From positions 62,001-126,000 of the forward strand of contig NZ_CP151802.1 in the NCBI RefSeq assembly GCF_038446665.1: a stretch of DNA of 64,000 nt, written 5' to 3'. Positions 30,533 to 39,122 of the stretch are shown here, piece by piece (the stretch's first letter is position 1; the number at the start of each line of letters is the position of its first letter). Position numbers and translations under genes: made by a program. The notes below the pieces were generated by a model. The model was given only the letters and a program-made list of their open reading frames with translations, made no database searches and was not told the DNA's origin. This DNA is from Lysobacter sp. FW306-1B-D06B (GTDB lineage: Bacteria; Pseudomonadota; Gammaproteobacteria; Xanthomonadales; Xanthomonadaceae).

Positions 30533-30846
30533 GTGAAGACCCTGTACTGGCTAGGCAGCACTCTCGACGATCTGAAACGCTTCCCCGAGGACGCCCGCCG
30601 CGAAGCCGGTATGACCTGCGACGCATCCAATCGGGGCTCGATCCGCGCAACTGGAAACCGATGAAGACCGTAGGCGCCGGCGTCCGCGAAATCCGGATCG
30701 CAGATTCCTCGGGCGCTTTTCGGGTGTTCTACGTCATCGAGCGACTCGACGCGGTCTATGTTCTGCACGCCTTCCAGAAGAAGTCACAGAAGACGGAACA
30801 GAAGGACATCGACAAGGGCAAGGCCCGATATCAACTCATCGAATGA
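30533..30846 (+). pseudogene. Frameshifted RelE/HigB-type (Gp49-like) toxin
   Basis: Two frames together give a complete Gp49/HigB-like mRNA interferase. The first part starts at GTG 30533 (KTLYWLGSTLDDLKRFPED ARREAG) and ends in the wrong frame; the second, from 30610, reads YDLRRIQSGLDPRNWKPM and on through VREIRI, FRVFYVIERLDAVYVLHAF and QKKSQKT, to the stop at 30844-30846. One base appears to be missing near 30609-30610. No classical slippery heptamer is visible, so this is a mutation or a sequence error rather than evident programmed shifting. The antitoxin gene 12 bp downstream is intact. Confidence 0.8.
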
Positions 30847-30857
30847 AGGAGGCAACC

Positions 30858-31163
30858 ATGGCCACCAAGCATCCCAAGAAGGGTCCCCACATCGTCGCCT
30901 CCAGCGGAAACGTCTTCGCCGATCTGGGTTTCGACAGCGCCGAAGCGCAGGTGCTCGCCATGCGCGCCGATCTGATGATCGAGCTGGAGAAGCAGCTCAA
31001 GGCCCAAGGGCTGACGCAAACCGCCGCTGCAAAGATTCTGGGCGTGAGCCAGTCGCGTGTGTCCGATCTGGTTCGCGGAAAGGCCGAGAACTTCAGCCTG
31101 GACATGCTAGTGACCTTCGCCGCCCGGATCGGCAAGCCTGCGCGGATCGTGCTGTCGCCGTGA
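30858..31163 (+). CDS. XRE-family antitoxin (HigA-like)
   Basis: 101 residues with an HTH domain in the second half (GLTQTAAAKILGVSQSRVSD then LVRGKAENFSLDMLVTFAA), typical of antitoxins that follow Gp49-like toxins. It would neutralise the toxin and repress the shared operator at 30494-30517. Start ATG 30858 has AAGGAGG five bases upstream. Its partner toxin gene is frameshifted, so it may persist as an orphan regulator. Confidence 0.87.
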   Translation: MATKHPKKGPHIVASSGNVFADLGFDSAEAQVLAMRADLMIELEKQLKAQGLTQTAAAKILGVSQSRVSDLVRGKAENFSLDMLVTFAARIGKPARIVLSP

Positions 31164-32052
31164 TGTGCGCAACCGCACAAAGACCGCCGCCCTCCTAACG
31201 TCGTCCCCGCGAAGGCGGGGAACCCCGTCAAATCCAAGATTCTGTCGCAGGATATGGGCTACGAAGAATATGCTCGAATCAAGCGCGCGCAACTTCAAGG
31301 AAGAGCAGCAAAAGTTTGCGAGCGGGAGAAGACCGCATTCCTCTACGACGAGAGAACAGGGAAGCCCTTAAGGCCAGGCAAGGCAACCGCGCTTACTAAA
31401 GAACATTGCAATGTCGTTGAGATATTTCCACAGGCCAGTGTTCCATAGCGGGCCGACGCTTGATTTCAATCCGCATTGGTTCGGCACGCTGAGAAACATC
31501 AACAATGGCGAAAGAAAGCTACTAGTCCATATACGCCATCCAACCACCGCCATCCGTTGGCTAATGACTGACAGGCGCCGCGCCGCATTGCCAGCATGCT
31601 TGGCCGCGATCGTAGCCGCTTGCATCTCCTGACTCTCGTTCGCAAAGCCCCCAACACTTTCTACACGCGTCACAATCGCCGCGTACGGAGACATCCGCGT
31701 TGGCATGACACAACGGGATGCGCAACGGGCGCTAGATGGAGAGCTGTCGAATCTGTACGAGGATGTTTATGGGGAAGATTGTCGGCACCTAGGATCGCAA
31801 AGAAGGGCACCGGGCGTGTCCTATACCACGCTCTCCGGATCCGCCAGCTTTCGCTGGATTGAGGAGGCCGCGGTGACGGTGGGGCTGCCCTTCCCGTGCG
31901 GAAGTGCCCGGAGGCTGCGGGCCTGGGTCCCGGCCTTCGCCGGGATGGCGGTGGAAGGTGAGGACGACGGTGGAAGGTCGGGATGACGGGAGGGATTCAA
32001 CGCCACCGGCATTTGCTAGTCTCCCGCGAGTCAGTCAGACCCCCGTGAGTGC
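31164..32052. other. Anonymous intergenic stretch with REP-like copies
   Basis: About 890 bp without a recognisable gene. REP-like units lie at 31200-31228 and 31925-31954. The part 31240-31700 is clearly lower in GC than its neighbours and looks like degraded acquired DNA adjoining the toxin-antitoxin locus. Several short open frames exist; only 31254-31448 looks even weakly protein-like. Confidence 0.55.
31254..31448 (+). CDS. Small hypothetical ORF (weak)
   Basis: 64 codons beginning MGYEEYARIKRAQLQGRA, with AGGAT directly before the ATG. Composition is protein-like (charged N-terminal helix, then TAFLYDERTGKPLRPG) but I recognise no family. It lies in the low-GC stretch after the toxin-antitoxin pair and may be a remnant. 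Confidence 0.25.
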   Translation: MGYEEYARIKRAQLQGRAAKVCEREKTAFLYDERTGKPLRPGKATALTKEHCNVVEIFPQASVP

Positions 32053-33954
32053 ATGGCACACAGTCAGTTCGACCTGCTCAAGCAGCGCCGCTTTCTGCCG
32101 TTCTTCGTGACCCAGTGCCTGGGGGCGTTCAACGACAACGTGTATCGGCAGGCGATCATCGGCCTGCTGTTCTGGCTGGGCGTCACCGCGGAGGAGCGCA
32201 CGCTCTACACCAACCTCGCGCCGGCGTTGTTCATCCTGCCGTACTTCCTGTTCTCGGCCACGGCGGGGCAGATCGCGGAGAAGCTGGAGAAGTCCAAGCT
32301 CATCCGCATCACCACCACGATGGAAATCGTGATCATGTCGCTGGCGGCGATCGGCTTCGTCACGCAGAGCATGGTGGTGCTGCTGGTCGCGCTGTTCTGC
32401 ACGGGGGTGCAGTCCACGCTGTTCGGGCCGGTGAAGTATTCGATCCTGCCCTCGGTGCTAAAGCCGGAGGAACTAACCGGCGGCAACGGGCTGGTGGAGA
32501 TGGGCACGTCCATCTCGATCCTGGTGGGCATGATCTTCGGCGGGCTCATCTTCGTGGTCGCCGGCGCGCACGGGCCGGTGGTGGCGGCCACGGCGATCAT
32601 CGCGCTGGCGGTGACGGGCAACCTCATCAGCCGCTTCATTCCGCGCGCCGATGCGGGCGCGCCGGAGCTGAAGATCAACTGGAATCCGATTCCCGAATCG
32701 CTCGCCGTGTTGCGCCTGGCGAAGCGGCAGGTGGCGGTGCGCAATTCGGTGCTGGGCGTGTCGTGGTTCTGGTTCATCGGCACGGTGCTGACCTCGCAGC
32801 TGCCCACCTACGCGCAGGTGAACCTGGGCGGCAGCAACACGCTGTACATCTTCGCGCTGGCGCTGTTCTCCATCGGCACCGGCGTGGGCTCGATGCTGTG
32901 CGAGAAGCTCTCGGCGCGCACGGTGGAGATCGGCCTGGTGCCGCTGGGTGCGTTCGGCATGAGCGCCTTCATGATCGACCTGTACTTCGCGCGCAGCGGT
33001 GCGGCGACGGCGACGAACCTGTCGGTGGCGACGTTCCTGCAGCAGCCGGGCTGCTGGCGCATCGCGCTGGACCTCACCGGCATCGGCCTGTTCGCGGGCT
33101 TTTTCGTGGTGCCGCTGTTCGCGCTGATCCAGAGCCGCACGCCGCGCAACGAGATCTCGCGCGTGATCGCGGGGATGAACATCCAGAACGCCGGCTTCAT
33201 CGTGCTGGCGGCGGTGCTGGGCATCGTGGTGCAGCGCTTTCTGGGGTGGTCGATTCCGCAGGTGTTCCTGGCGCTGGCCATCGCCAACGTGATCGTGGCG
33301 ATCTACATCTTCACGCTGGTGCCCGAGTTCATGATGCGGTTCCTGAGCTGGGTGCTGGTGCGCACGCTGTACCGGCTGCGCCTGCACGGCATCGAGAAGC
33401 ACGTGCCCGATGAGGGCGCGGCGCTGATCGTGTGCAACCACGTGAGCTACATGGACGCGTTGATCCTGGCGGCGAGCATTCCGCGGCCGGTGCGCTTCGT
33501 CATGTACTACAAGATCTTCAACATCCCGGTGATGAGCTGGATCTTCCGCACCGCGGGTGCGATTCCCATCGCGGGGGCGAAGGAGGATCCGGAGCTGATG
33601 CGTCGTGCATTCGAGCAGATCGACGCGGCGCTGGCCGAGGGCGAGCTGGTCGGCATCTTCCCGGAAGGTGCGTTGACGAAGGACGGGGAGATCGCGCCGT
33701 TCAAGTCGGGCGTGGAGCACGTTCTGCAGCGCGCGAGAGCGAACGGCCATCCGGTGCCGGTGGTGCCGATGGCGTTGCGCAACATGTGGACGAGCATGTG
33801 GAGCCGGCGCGACGACCGCATGGGCCGCATGCGCGTGCCGCGTCGCTTCCGCGCGCCGGTGGAGGTGGTGGCCGATGCGCCCGTCGATGGCGCGGGTGTG
33901 GACGCTGCGATGCTGGAAACCCGGGTGAGGCAATTGCGCGGGGACGCCCCCTGA
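32053..33954 (+). CDS. LplT-like MFS transporter fused to PlsC acyltransferase
   Basis: 633 residues. Residues 1-430 form a 12-helix major-facilitator domain like the lysophospholipid flippase LplT (FLPFFVTQCLGAFNDNVYRQ, GPVKYSILPSVL, EMGTSISILVGMIFGG). Residues 435-630 are a PlsC-type 1-acylglycerol-3-phosphate acyltransferase with catalytic NHVSYMD and the FPEGALT substrate motif. The combination would import and re-acylate lysophospholipids. Many fused relatives carry a third acyl-ACP synthetase domain; here the protein stops after PlsC, and no such gene is adjacent. Confidence 0.92.
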   Translation: MAHSQFDLLKQRRFLPFFVTQCLGAFNDNVYRQAIIGLLFWLGVTAEERTLYTNLAPALFILPYFLFSATAGQIAEKLEKSKLIRITTTMEIVIMSLAAIGFVTQSMVVLLVALFCTGVQSTLFGPVKYSILPSVLKPEELTGGNGLVEMGTSISILVGMIFGGLIFVVAGAHGPVVAATAIIALAVTGNLISRFIPRADAGAPELKINWNPIPESLAVLRLAKRQVAVRNSVLGVSWFWFIGTVLTSQLPTYAQVNLGGSNTLYIFALALFSIGTGVGSMLCEKLSARTVEIGLVPLGAFGMSAFMIDLYFARSGAATATNLSVATFLQQPGCWRIALDLTGIGLFAGFFVVPLFALIQSRTPRNEISRVIAGMNIQNAGFIVLAAVLGIVVQRFLGWSIPQVFLALAIANVIVAIYIFTLVPEFMMRFLSWVLVRTLYRLRLHGIEKHVPDEGAALIVCNHVSYMDALILAASIPRPVRFVMYYKIFNIPVMSWIFRTAGAIPIAGAKEDPELMRRAFEQIDAALAEGELVGIFPEGALTKDGEIAPFKSGVEHVLQRARANGHPVPVVPMALRNMWTSMWSRRDDRMGRMRVPRRFRAPVEVVADAPVDGAGVDAAMLETRVRQLRGDAP

Positions 33955-34033
33955 TCCTGCGATGACGGCCTGCATGGCGCGCTGCTAGGATCGACCGTGC
34001 CGCTGTTCCGGCGGCACACTCCGAAGGACCGCC

Positions 34034-34387
34034 ATGAACGTGCCGCCACCCGTCCCGCCGTCGCCTTCGTTGGCGCCGCGTGTTCCGAACTACCTGATCT
34101 GGGCGATCCTCATCACGATCGCCTCCGTTCTGTTCTGCTGCATCATCGGCACCATTCCGGGCATCGTCGCGATCGTGTTCGCGGCGCAGGTCAACAGCAA
34201 GCTGGCCGCGGGCGATGAGGCCGGCGCATGGGTGGCCTCGGGCCGCGCCAAGCTGTGGTGCTGGATCACCACGGGCCTGACCATCCTCGGCCTGTGCTGG
34301 ACGATCTACTTCTTCACGTCCGGCGGCATGTCGCAGTACCAGCAGATGCTGCAGGAACTGGAACAGGCGCAGCGCGTGCAGTCGTGA
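34034..34387 (+). CDS. CD225/dispanin-family membrane protein
   Basis: 117 residues: Pro-rich N-terminus, then two membrane helices (YLIWAILITIASVLFCCIIG and LWCWITTGLTILGLCWTIYF) joined by GIVAIVFAAQVNSKLAAGDEAGA, the CD225 signature also found in animal IFITM proteins. Bacterial role unknown. The stop overlaps the next gene's start (GTGA), so it is coupled to the DUF2752 protein. Confidence 0.87.
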   Translation: MNVPPPVPPSPSLAPRVPNYLIWAILITIASVLFCCIIGTIPGIVAIVFAAQVNSKLAAGDEAGAWVASGRAKLWCWITTGLTILGLCWTIYFFTSGGMSQYQQMLQELEQAQRVQS

Positions 34388-34812
34388 GCGTCGCGCCCGC
34401 CTTCGCATCGCGCTTGCTGACCCCGCGCACCGTCGTGGCCGCGGCCACGGCGGTGTCGGCGTTGGGCGGTGTGGCGGTGCTGCGGGCGCTGGATCCGAAC
34501 GCGGGCGGTTTGTGGCCGTGCGCGTTCCATGCCATCACGGGGCTGCACTGCCCCGGCTGCGGGCTCACGCGTGCGTTGCATGCGTTGGTGCATGGCGACA
34601 TCGCGCGCGCATGGGCGATGAATCCGCTGGCGATGATCGCGCTGCCGTTGCTGGCGATGATGCTGGCGCAGTGGTGGGTTTCGCGGCCGCTGATGCCGGC
34701 GTGGTTGAGCCGGCGCGCGCATGACGGGCGGTGGTGGATCGCGACGCTGGTGGTGTTCGGCGTGCTGCGCAATCTGCCTTATGCGCCGTTCGCGTGGATG
34801 GCGCCGGGCTGA
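34384..34812 (+). CDS. DUF2752 membrane protein
   Basis: 142 residues starting at GTG 34384, which overlaps the CD225 gene stop. The DUF2752 hallmark is WPCAFHAITGLHCPGCGLTR, followed by ALHALVHGDIARAWAMNPL and two membrane helices. The Cys motif may bind metal. Often found beside CD225 genes; function unknown. Confidence 0.88.
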   Translation: MSVAPAFASRLLTPRTVVAAATAVSALGGVAVLRALDPNAGGLWPCAFHAITGLHCPGCGLTRALHALVHGDIARAWAMNPLAMIALPLLAMMLAQWWVSRPLMPAWLSRRAHDGRWWIATLVVFGVLRNLPYAPFAWMAPG

Positions 34813-34819
34813 CATTCGC

Positions 34820-34896
34820 GTAGCCCGGGTAAGCGAAGTGCACCCGGGTGGCAGTAGCGATCGGTTCCCCGGGTGCGCTTCGCTTACCCGGGCTAC
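34820..34896. repeat. GTAGCCCGGGTAAGCGAAG inverted repeat, copy 3
   Basis: Third copy of the 74-77 bp hairpin element, filling the gap between the DUF2752 gene and ampE. Confidence 0.88.
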
Positions 34897-34915
34897 GCAG
34901 GGCGGCGTTCCGCCG

Positions 34916-35860
34916 TCAGGCCACCCAGCCGGCGATGACGAACAACGCCAGCACCGCCAGCCACACCAGCAGGCTGCGCCAGACCAGGCTCATGGCGTCG
35001 CGCAGTTCCGGTACTTCGCCGGTCAGCACGGGCGCGGGAATCGGCGGCGGCGCCAGGCCGGCTTCGCCGGCATCGGCGCCGAGGTTGTCGTCGGCGTAGT
35101 CGGCGGCCTCGTCGGCCAGTTCGCAGGTCACGCTGGCGCGCGCCACGGCGCCGAGGAACGGACGGCGCACATCGAACGACGCGCCGCCGGCATCGCGCCA
35201 TGCACCCAGCACGGTGTCGAAGTTGCCCACCAGCGCGAGCGCCAGCGTCATCAGCTGGGCGACGGGCCAATCGAGGATGGCGAAGAAGTAGCGTGCGCCT
35301 TCGTTCGTCTCGCCCGGCAATGCCGTGGATGCTTCGCCTTCCGCCGACTGCGCGACGAGGCGGTACAGCAGCGCGCCCGCGGGGCCGAGCAGGAGGAACC
35401 AGAACAGCACACCGAACCAGCGATGCTGTGCGTTGCGGAAGACGGCTTCCACCAGGCTGCCGCCGTCGAGCACGGCCGGCATGCCGCCTTCGGGCCACAG
35501 GCGTTGCGCGACGGCGCGGCGGGCGACGGGATCGGGTGCGTTGGCGACGGCCTCCACGTCGAGGTCCAGATCGCGCGGGCCCCATGCGTAGAAAAGCACG
35601 GCCACGCCGAAGATCAGGCTCGCCAGTCCGAACAGCGCATCGTGCAGGGCCAGCTGGAACAGCGAGACCAGCAGCAGCGGCGGCACGAGCGCGATGGCGA
35701 GGCCCCAGCGGCCGCGCCAGAAGCTGCCTTCGGGAAAGCGCGAATCCAGCCAGCGCAGCCAGTCGCGGTACCAGCCGAAGTGGCGCACCGACGACGCCAG
35801 CGTCGGGGCCATGTGCCCCAGCACCAGCGCGACAACGACGGCGATCAGAGTGGCGGACAT
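34916..35860 (-). CDS. ampE: AmpE-like inner-membrane regulatory protein
   Basis: 314 residues with about four membrane helices. Similarity to AmpE/CobD-like proteins: LRWLDSRFPEGSFWRGRWGL, FYAWGPRDLDLDVEAV, EAVFRNAQHRWFGVLFWFLLLGP AGALLYRL and a C-terminal membrane helix. In enterobacteria AmpE sits beside ampD in beta-lactamase control; no ampD is visible here and its role is uncertain. Confidence 0.85.
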   Translation of the reverse strand: MSATLIAVVVALVLGHMAPTLASSVRHFGWYRDWLRWLDSRFPEGSFWRGRWGLAIALVPPLLLVSLFQLALHDALFGLASLIFGVAVLFYAWGPRDLDLDVEAVANAPDPVARRAVAQRLWPEGGMPAVLDGGSLVEAVFRNAQHRWFGVLFWFLLLGPAGALLYRLVAQSAEGEASTALPGETNEGARYFFAILDWPVAQLMTLALALVGNFDTVLGAWRDAGGASFDVRRPFLGAVARASVTCELADEAADYADDNLGADAGEAGLAPPPIPAPVLTGEVPELRDAMSLVWRSLLVWLAVLALFVIAGWVA

Positions 35861-36380
35861 TGCGCGGTCGGCTCCGGCTCGCGAGGGGCTGGGCCGATTC
35901 TAGCTTGGCGGTGACGGCGTGAAGGCGTTGGTGGGAGGTTGTGTCGGGTGGGTCTCGCTGGCGGCGGCACGGGGTCACGTGGCGGTGCTGCGCGGGTGCG
36001 GCGGGTCGGTGCGGGCGTGCCGTGCGTGAAACGCGGCGATGGCGGCGTCATGCGGCGGGTGATAGGGCAACAGCGGCGGCTCGACCCACCTCATCATGGG
36101 GAAGGTCGGGACCGGGTCCGCTGCGTTCGGGCACTCTGTCCAGGGTGAGCCACTTCACCGTCATTCCCGCGAAGGCGGGAATGACGGTGGGATGGCTTGC
36201 CGGAGAGGAGTGCCCGTGCGTTGCGGGGCCCCGTGCGTACGTTGCGGGGACGGGCCCCGGCCTTTGCCGGGAGGACGGATGGGGTGGCGTGCGTCCGCGC
36301 ACCTCGATGCACACCTCGATGCACACCTCGATGCACACCTCGATGCACACCTCGATGCGCACGTCATCGCGCGGCCGCGC
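35861..36380. other. Intergenic region with REP-like copy and 12-bp tandem array
   Basis: About 520 bp between ampE and nudC. It contains a palindromic REP-like copy (36161-36189) and a 12-bp tandem array (36300-36359). The remaining GC-rich sequence holds only chance open frames. I see no gene. Confidence 0.6.
36300..36359. repeat. Five tandem 12-bp repeats (CACCTCGATGCA)
   Basis: Four identical units and a fifth differing in its last base, immediately followed by a decayed sixth (CACGTCATCGCG). The array ends about 20 bp past the nudC stop. In the minus-strand direction of nudC it would be transcribed. Confidence 0.95.
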
Positions 36381-37340
36381 TTAGCCGCCCGGCCGCTCCG
36401 ACGTCTGCTCCGCCAGCCACTGTTCGATCAGCCAGCGCGAGATCGAAATGCTCGGCGACAGCACCGGGCCTTCGCCGTCATCCTGCGTGCTGCCCCACTC
36501 TCCACGCGTGCGCGCACGACGCACTTCCTCGGCAGTGAACCAGCGCGCGTCTTCCAGTTCGTCGCCGACTTGCGGGTCATCGGCGTCGGCTTCTGCAGCG
36601 AAGCCGATCATCAGCGAACCGGGGAACGGCCACGGCTGCGAGGCCTGGTAACGGCATCGACGCACGCGCACGCCGGCTTCCTCGAGCACTTCGCGCGCAA
36701 CGGTCTGCTCCAGCGATTCGCCCGGTTCCACGAAGCCGGCGATCACCGAATAGCGACGCGCCGGCCACGTGGCCTGGCGGCCCAGCAGCAGGCGGGTGCC
36801 GTCGCTGACGGCGACGATTACGGCCGGATCGGTGCGCGGGTAATGTTCGGTGCCGCACTTGGTGCACTTGCCCTGCCAGCCCGCACGCGACAGCGCGACT
36901 TCGCCGCCGCACACGCCGCAGAAGCGATGGCGGCTGCGCCAATGCTGCAGCGCGCGCGCCTGTGCGAACACGCTGGCGTCGAACGCGGGCCACAGTGCGG
37001 CGGCGCGACGCAGGTCGACACGGTTCGGCGCATCGAACGCCGTCAGCGCGCCTTCGAGCGCGAACCAGCCGCCGCCTTGCGCATCCAGGCCGAGGAACAC
37101 CGCAGCGCCCACGCCGCCCGGGCCCTCACTGATTTCATCGCCCAACGGCGCGCGCAGGTTGCCGTCGTCGTCGGCGTAGGCGTTGCCCTTCTCGTCGAGA
37201 AGGACGACGCGGGCGCGGGGCCACAGCGCCTTGATCGCGTCCGGGTCGTCGCGCAGGCGATCGGCACGGTCGAGTGCACCGCGGCAAGCGGCGTCCGCGC
37301 CGGCCTCGACGAAGGCGAAGGGTGCCGGGGTGTCGCTCAC
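36381..37340 (-). CDS. nudC: NAD+ diphosphatase / NAD-cap hydrolase NudC
   Basis: 319 residues. Zinc ribbon with CGVCGGEV and [11 protein letters not shown], then the Nudix box [20 protein letters not shown] and the NudC-specific [14 protein letters not shown]. NudC hydrolyses NAD(H) and removes NAD caps from RNA. Start is GTG 37340, overlapping the erpA stop by four bases (GTGA), so it is co-translated with erpA. Confidence 0.96.
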   Translation of the reverse strand: MSDTPAPFAFVEAGADAACRGALDRADRLRDDPDAIKALWPRARVVLLDEKGNAYADDDGNLRAPLGDEISEGPGGVGAAVFLGLDAQGGGWFALEGALTAFDAPNRVDLRRAAALWPAFDASVFAQARALQHWRSRHRFCGVCGGEVALSRAGWQGKCTKCGTEHYPRTDPAVIVAVSDGTRLLLGRQATWPARRYSVIAGFVEPGESLEQTVAREVLEEAGVRVRRCRYQASQPWPFPGSLMIGFAAEADADDPQVGDELEDARWFTAEEVRRARTRGEWGSTQDDGEGPVLSPSISISRWLIEQWLAEQTSERPGG

Positions 37341-37711
37341 ACCGCGAAGGACGAGCCGCAGCCGCAGGTGGTCTTCGCGTTCGGATTGCGGATCACGAAC
37401 TGCGCGCCGTGCAGGCTTTCGGTGTAGTCGACTTCCGCGCCCATCAGGTACTGCAGGCTCAGCGGGTCGACCAGCAGGGTGACGCCGTCGGTCTGGATGG
37501 ACAGGTCGTCCTCGCCCTGCTGTTCGTCGAACTCGAAGCCGTACTGGAAGCCGGAGCAGCCGCCGCCCTGGATGTAGACCCGCAACTTGAGGGCGTCGTT
37601 GCCCTCCTCCGCGATCAGCTCGCGCACCTTGTGGGCGGCGGCGACGGAGAACTGCAGGGGGCGGTCGAGGGACTGGTAGTCCGGCGCGGCGTCGATAGTG
37701 GGCAGTTCCAT
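37337..37711 (-). CDS. erpA: Iron-sulfur cluster insertion protein ErpA
   Basis: A-type Fe-S carrier of 124 residues. The three cluster cysteines are in [11 protein letters not shown] and TTCGCGSSF. It delivers clusters to apo-proteins such as those of isoprenoid synthesis and respiration. ATG 37711 (MELPTID) is the likely start rather than the upstream GTG. Pairs with nudC through a 4-bp overlap. Confidence 0.95.
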   Translation of the reverse strand: MELPTIDAAPDYQSLDRPLQFSVAAAHKVRELIAEEGNDALKLRVYIQGGGCSGFQYGFEFDEQQGEDDLSIQTDGVTLLVDPLSLQYLMGAEVDYTESLHGAQFVIRNPNAKTTCGCGSSFAV

Positions 37712-37793
37712 GCCAAAAAGGATGGGGCGCGCGGGCGCGTTGTTCAAGCCGCGCGACGGGTTGCTGCGTCCTGCGGACGCCGCGAGGGGCTGC

Positions 37794-38600
37794 TCAGGGG
37801 GACGCGGTGGCGGGCGCGACGTCGCGCGTGGCGTCGGCCCAGGTGAAGGATTGCTCGATCGCCGCGCCCGAGCGCGGCACCAGCCGCACGGCCACGCGCA
37901 CCGGGGAGAAGTCCGGCGGCAGGAAGACGTCGCCTTCGACCTGCTGGAAATACTTGAACGAGTACGCGACGCCCGGGGCGTTGGGCTGCTGGCGCAGGAG
38001 CGGCCAGGAGAGCTTTTCCAGCTTGCCGGCGCGGGTGCCTTCGATCGACAGCGTGAGCTGGCCGGAGCTGACGGCGCCGCGGTTGAGGTTCTGGGTCAGC
38101 GTGCCGGTGAAGTGCCAGGCGGTGTCGTTCTGCGGCTGCAGGCGCAGCGAGTGCACGGCCAGGCCGCGGCGCTGCGCGGTGCTGCCGACCAGGCGTTCGT
38201 AAAAGGCGACGTCGGCGCGCAGGCCGGCGACTTCCTCGTCGCGTTCGGCCAAGGTGCTTTGCAGGTCGCGGTTGGCGTCGCGGCTGATCTGGTCGGAGCG
38301 ACTGAGCGTTGCCACGCGCTGCTGCAGCTGTTCGATCTGGCGCTGCTGGCCGCGGCTTTCGCGCTGGCTGTCTTCCAGCTTCGCAGCGGGGCTGTCCGGG
38401 GCCGGCGCGAACACGCGCCACGCGCCCCACAGGCCGAACAGCATCGACACCGCGACCAGAGCGAGCATCAGCGGCCCACGCCGTCCGATCAGCCCGTCGC
38501 GCACCGACGACGGTGCGGCGACGGCCTCGACCGGGTGGCCGGGGGCCTCTCCCATGGACGCCGGGATGGGCGCGGACTGCTCGGGGTCGCTCGGGGTCAT
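37794..38600 (-). CDS. DUF6776-like membrane protein, paralogue 1
   Basis: 268 residues: one membrane helix ([21 protein letters not shown]), a coiled coil (residues ~75-125, with [20 protein letters not shown]), then a beta-rich periplasmic domain ([52 protein letters not shown]). It is clearly homologous to the product of 39123-39857; the two flank the bactofilin gene. Function unknown, but the context suggests a bactofilin membrane partner. Confidence 0.75.
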   Translation of the reverse strand: MTPSDPEQSAPIPASMGEAPGHPVEAVAAPSSVRDGLIGRRGPLMLALVAVSMLFGLWGAWRVFAPAPDSPAAKLEDSQRESRGQQRQIEQLQQRVATLSRSDQISRDANRDLQSTLAERDEEVAGLRADVAFYERLVGSTAQRRGLAVHSLRLQPQNDTAWHFTGTLTQNLNRGAVSSGQLTLSIEGTRAGKLEKLSWPLLRQQPNAPGVAYSFKYFQQVEGDVFLPPDFSPVRVAVRLVPRSGAAIEQSFTWADATRDVAPATASP

Positions 38601-38652
38601 GCCGGTCGCCGTGGGAAGCCGGCGCCCAGCCTACCGCGTGCGGGGGGAACGG

Positions 38653-39069
38653 TCAGCGCAGAGCGGCGGCCGCGTCCAGATGCGCTTCAGACAGGGAGTG
38701 GGCCTCGTGGGCGCCGGCGTGGATCAGGCGGCCCGTGAGGACCGAACCGGCCAGCATCTCGACCACCTGGTAATGCACGTTGCCCTGCACCCGGGCCTTG
38801 GCGGCCAATTCCACGCGCTCGCTGGCGTAGACATTGCCGTCGAGGCGTCCGTTGAGGATGACCACCGGCGCGCGCACCTCGCCTTCGATGCTGCCCTGCT
38901 CGGCCAGGGTGAGGGTCGCGCGCTGCCCTTCCTCGGCGATGACCTTGCCGACGATGCGTCCTTCCACGTACAGGCCGCCGCTGAAGACCAGGTCGCCGTG
39001 GATGACAACCTGCGCGCCGATGAGGGTGTCGACCTGGCCGTCGATCTGGGCGGGTTTGCTCTTGAACAT
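38653..39069 (-). CDS. Bactofilin (polymer-forming cytoskeletal protein)
   Basis: 138 residues with the repeated right-handed beta-helix pattern of bactofilins: IDTLIG-like opening, VVIHGDLVFSGGLYVEGRIV, EGSIEGEVRAPVVILNGRLD GNV and LAAKARVQGNVHYQVVEM. Bactofilins self-assemble without nucleotide and scaffold cell-wall enzymes. ATG 39069 (MFKSKPAQ) is the natural start. Flanked by two paralogous membrane-anchored proteins in one minus-strand operon. Confidence 0.93.
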   Translation of the reverse strand: MFKSKPAQIDGQVDTLIGAQVVIHGDLVFSGGLYVEGRIVGKVIAEEGQRATLTLAEQGSIEGEVRAPVVILNGRLDGNVYASERVELAAKARVQGNVHYQVVEMLAGSVLTGRLIHAGAHEAHSLSEAHLDAAAALR

Positions 39070-39122
39070 CGGGGTACTTCCGGTTGCGCCGCCGGGCGTT
39101 CCGGCGGATGGGATTTCAACGA

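Noticed and set aside
30600..30620. Programmed ribosomal frameshift in the toxin gene
   Set aside because: No X-XXY-YYZ slippery heptamer or obvious downstream stimulator at the junction; a single-base loss is simpler.
31368..31986. Minus-strand 112-codon and plus-strand 93-codon frames in the anonymous stretch
   Set aside because: No ribosome binding site, no family, and the second reads into a REP-like repeat.
36300..36359. CRISPR array
   Set aside because: Units are contiguous 12-mers with no spacers and no cas genes occur in the window.
36094..36384. Open frames with repeated HTSM or IEVC units over the 12-bp array
   Set aside because: The repeat peptides arise in several frames simply because the unit is a multiple of three; no start context or homologue.
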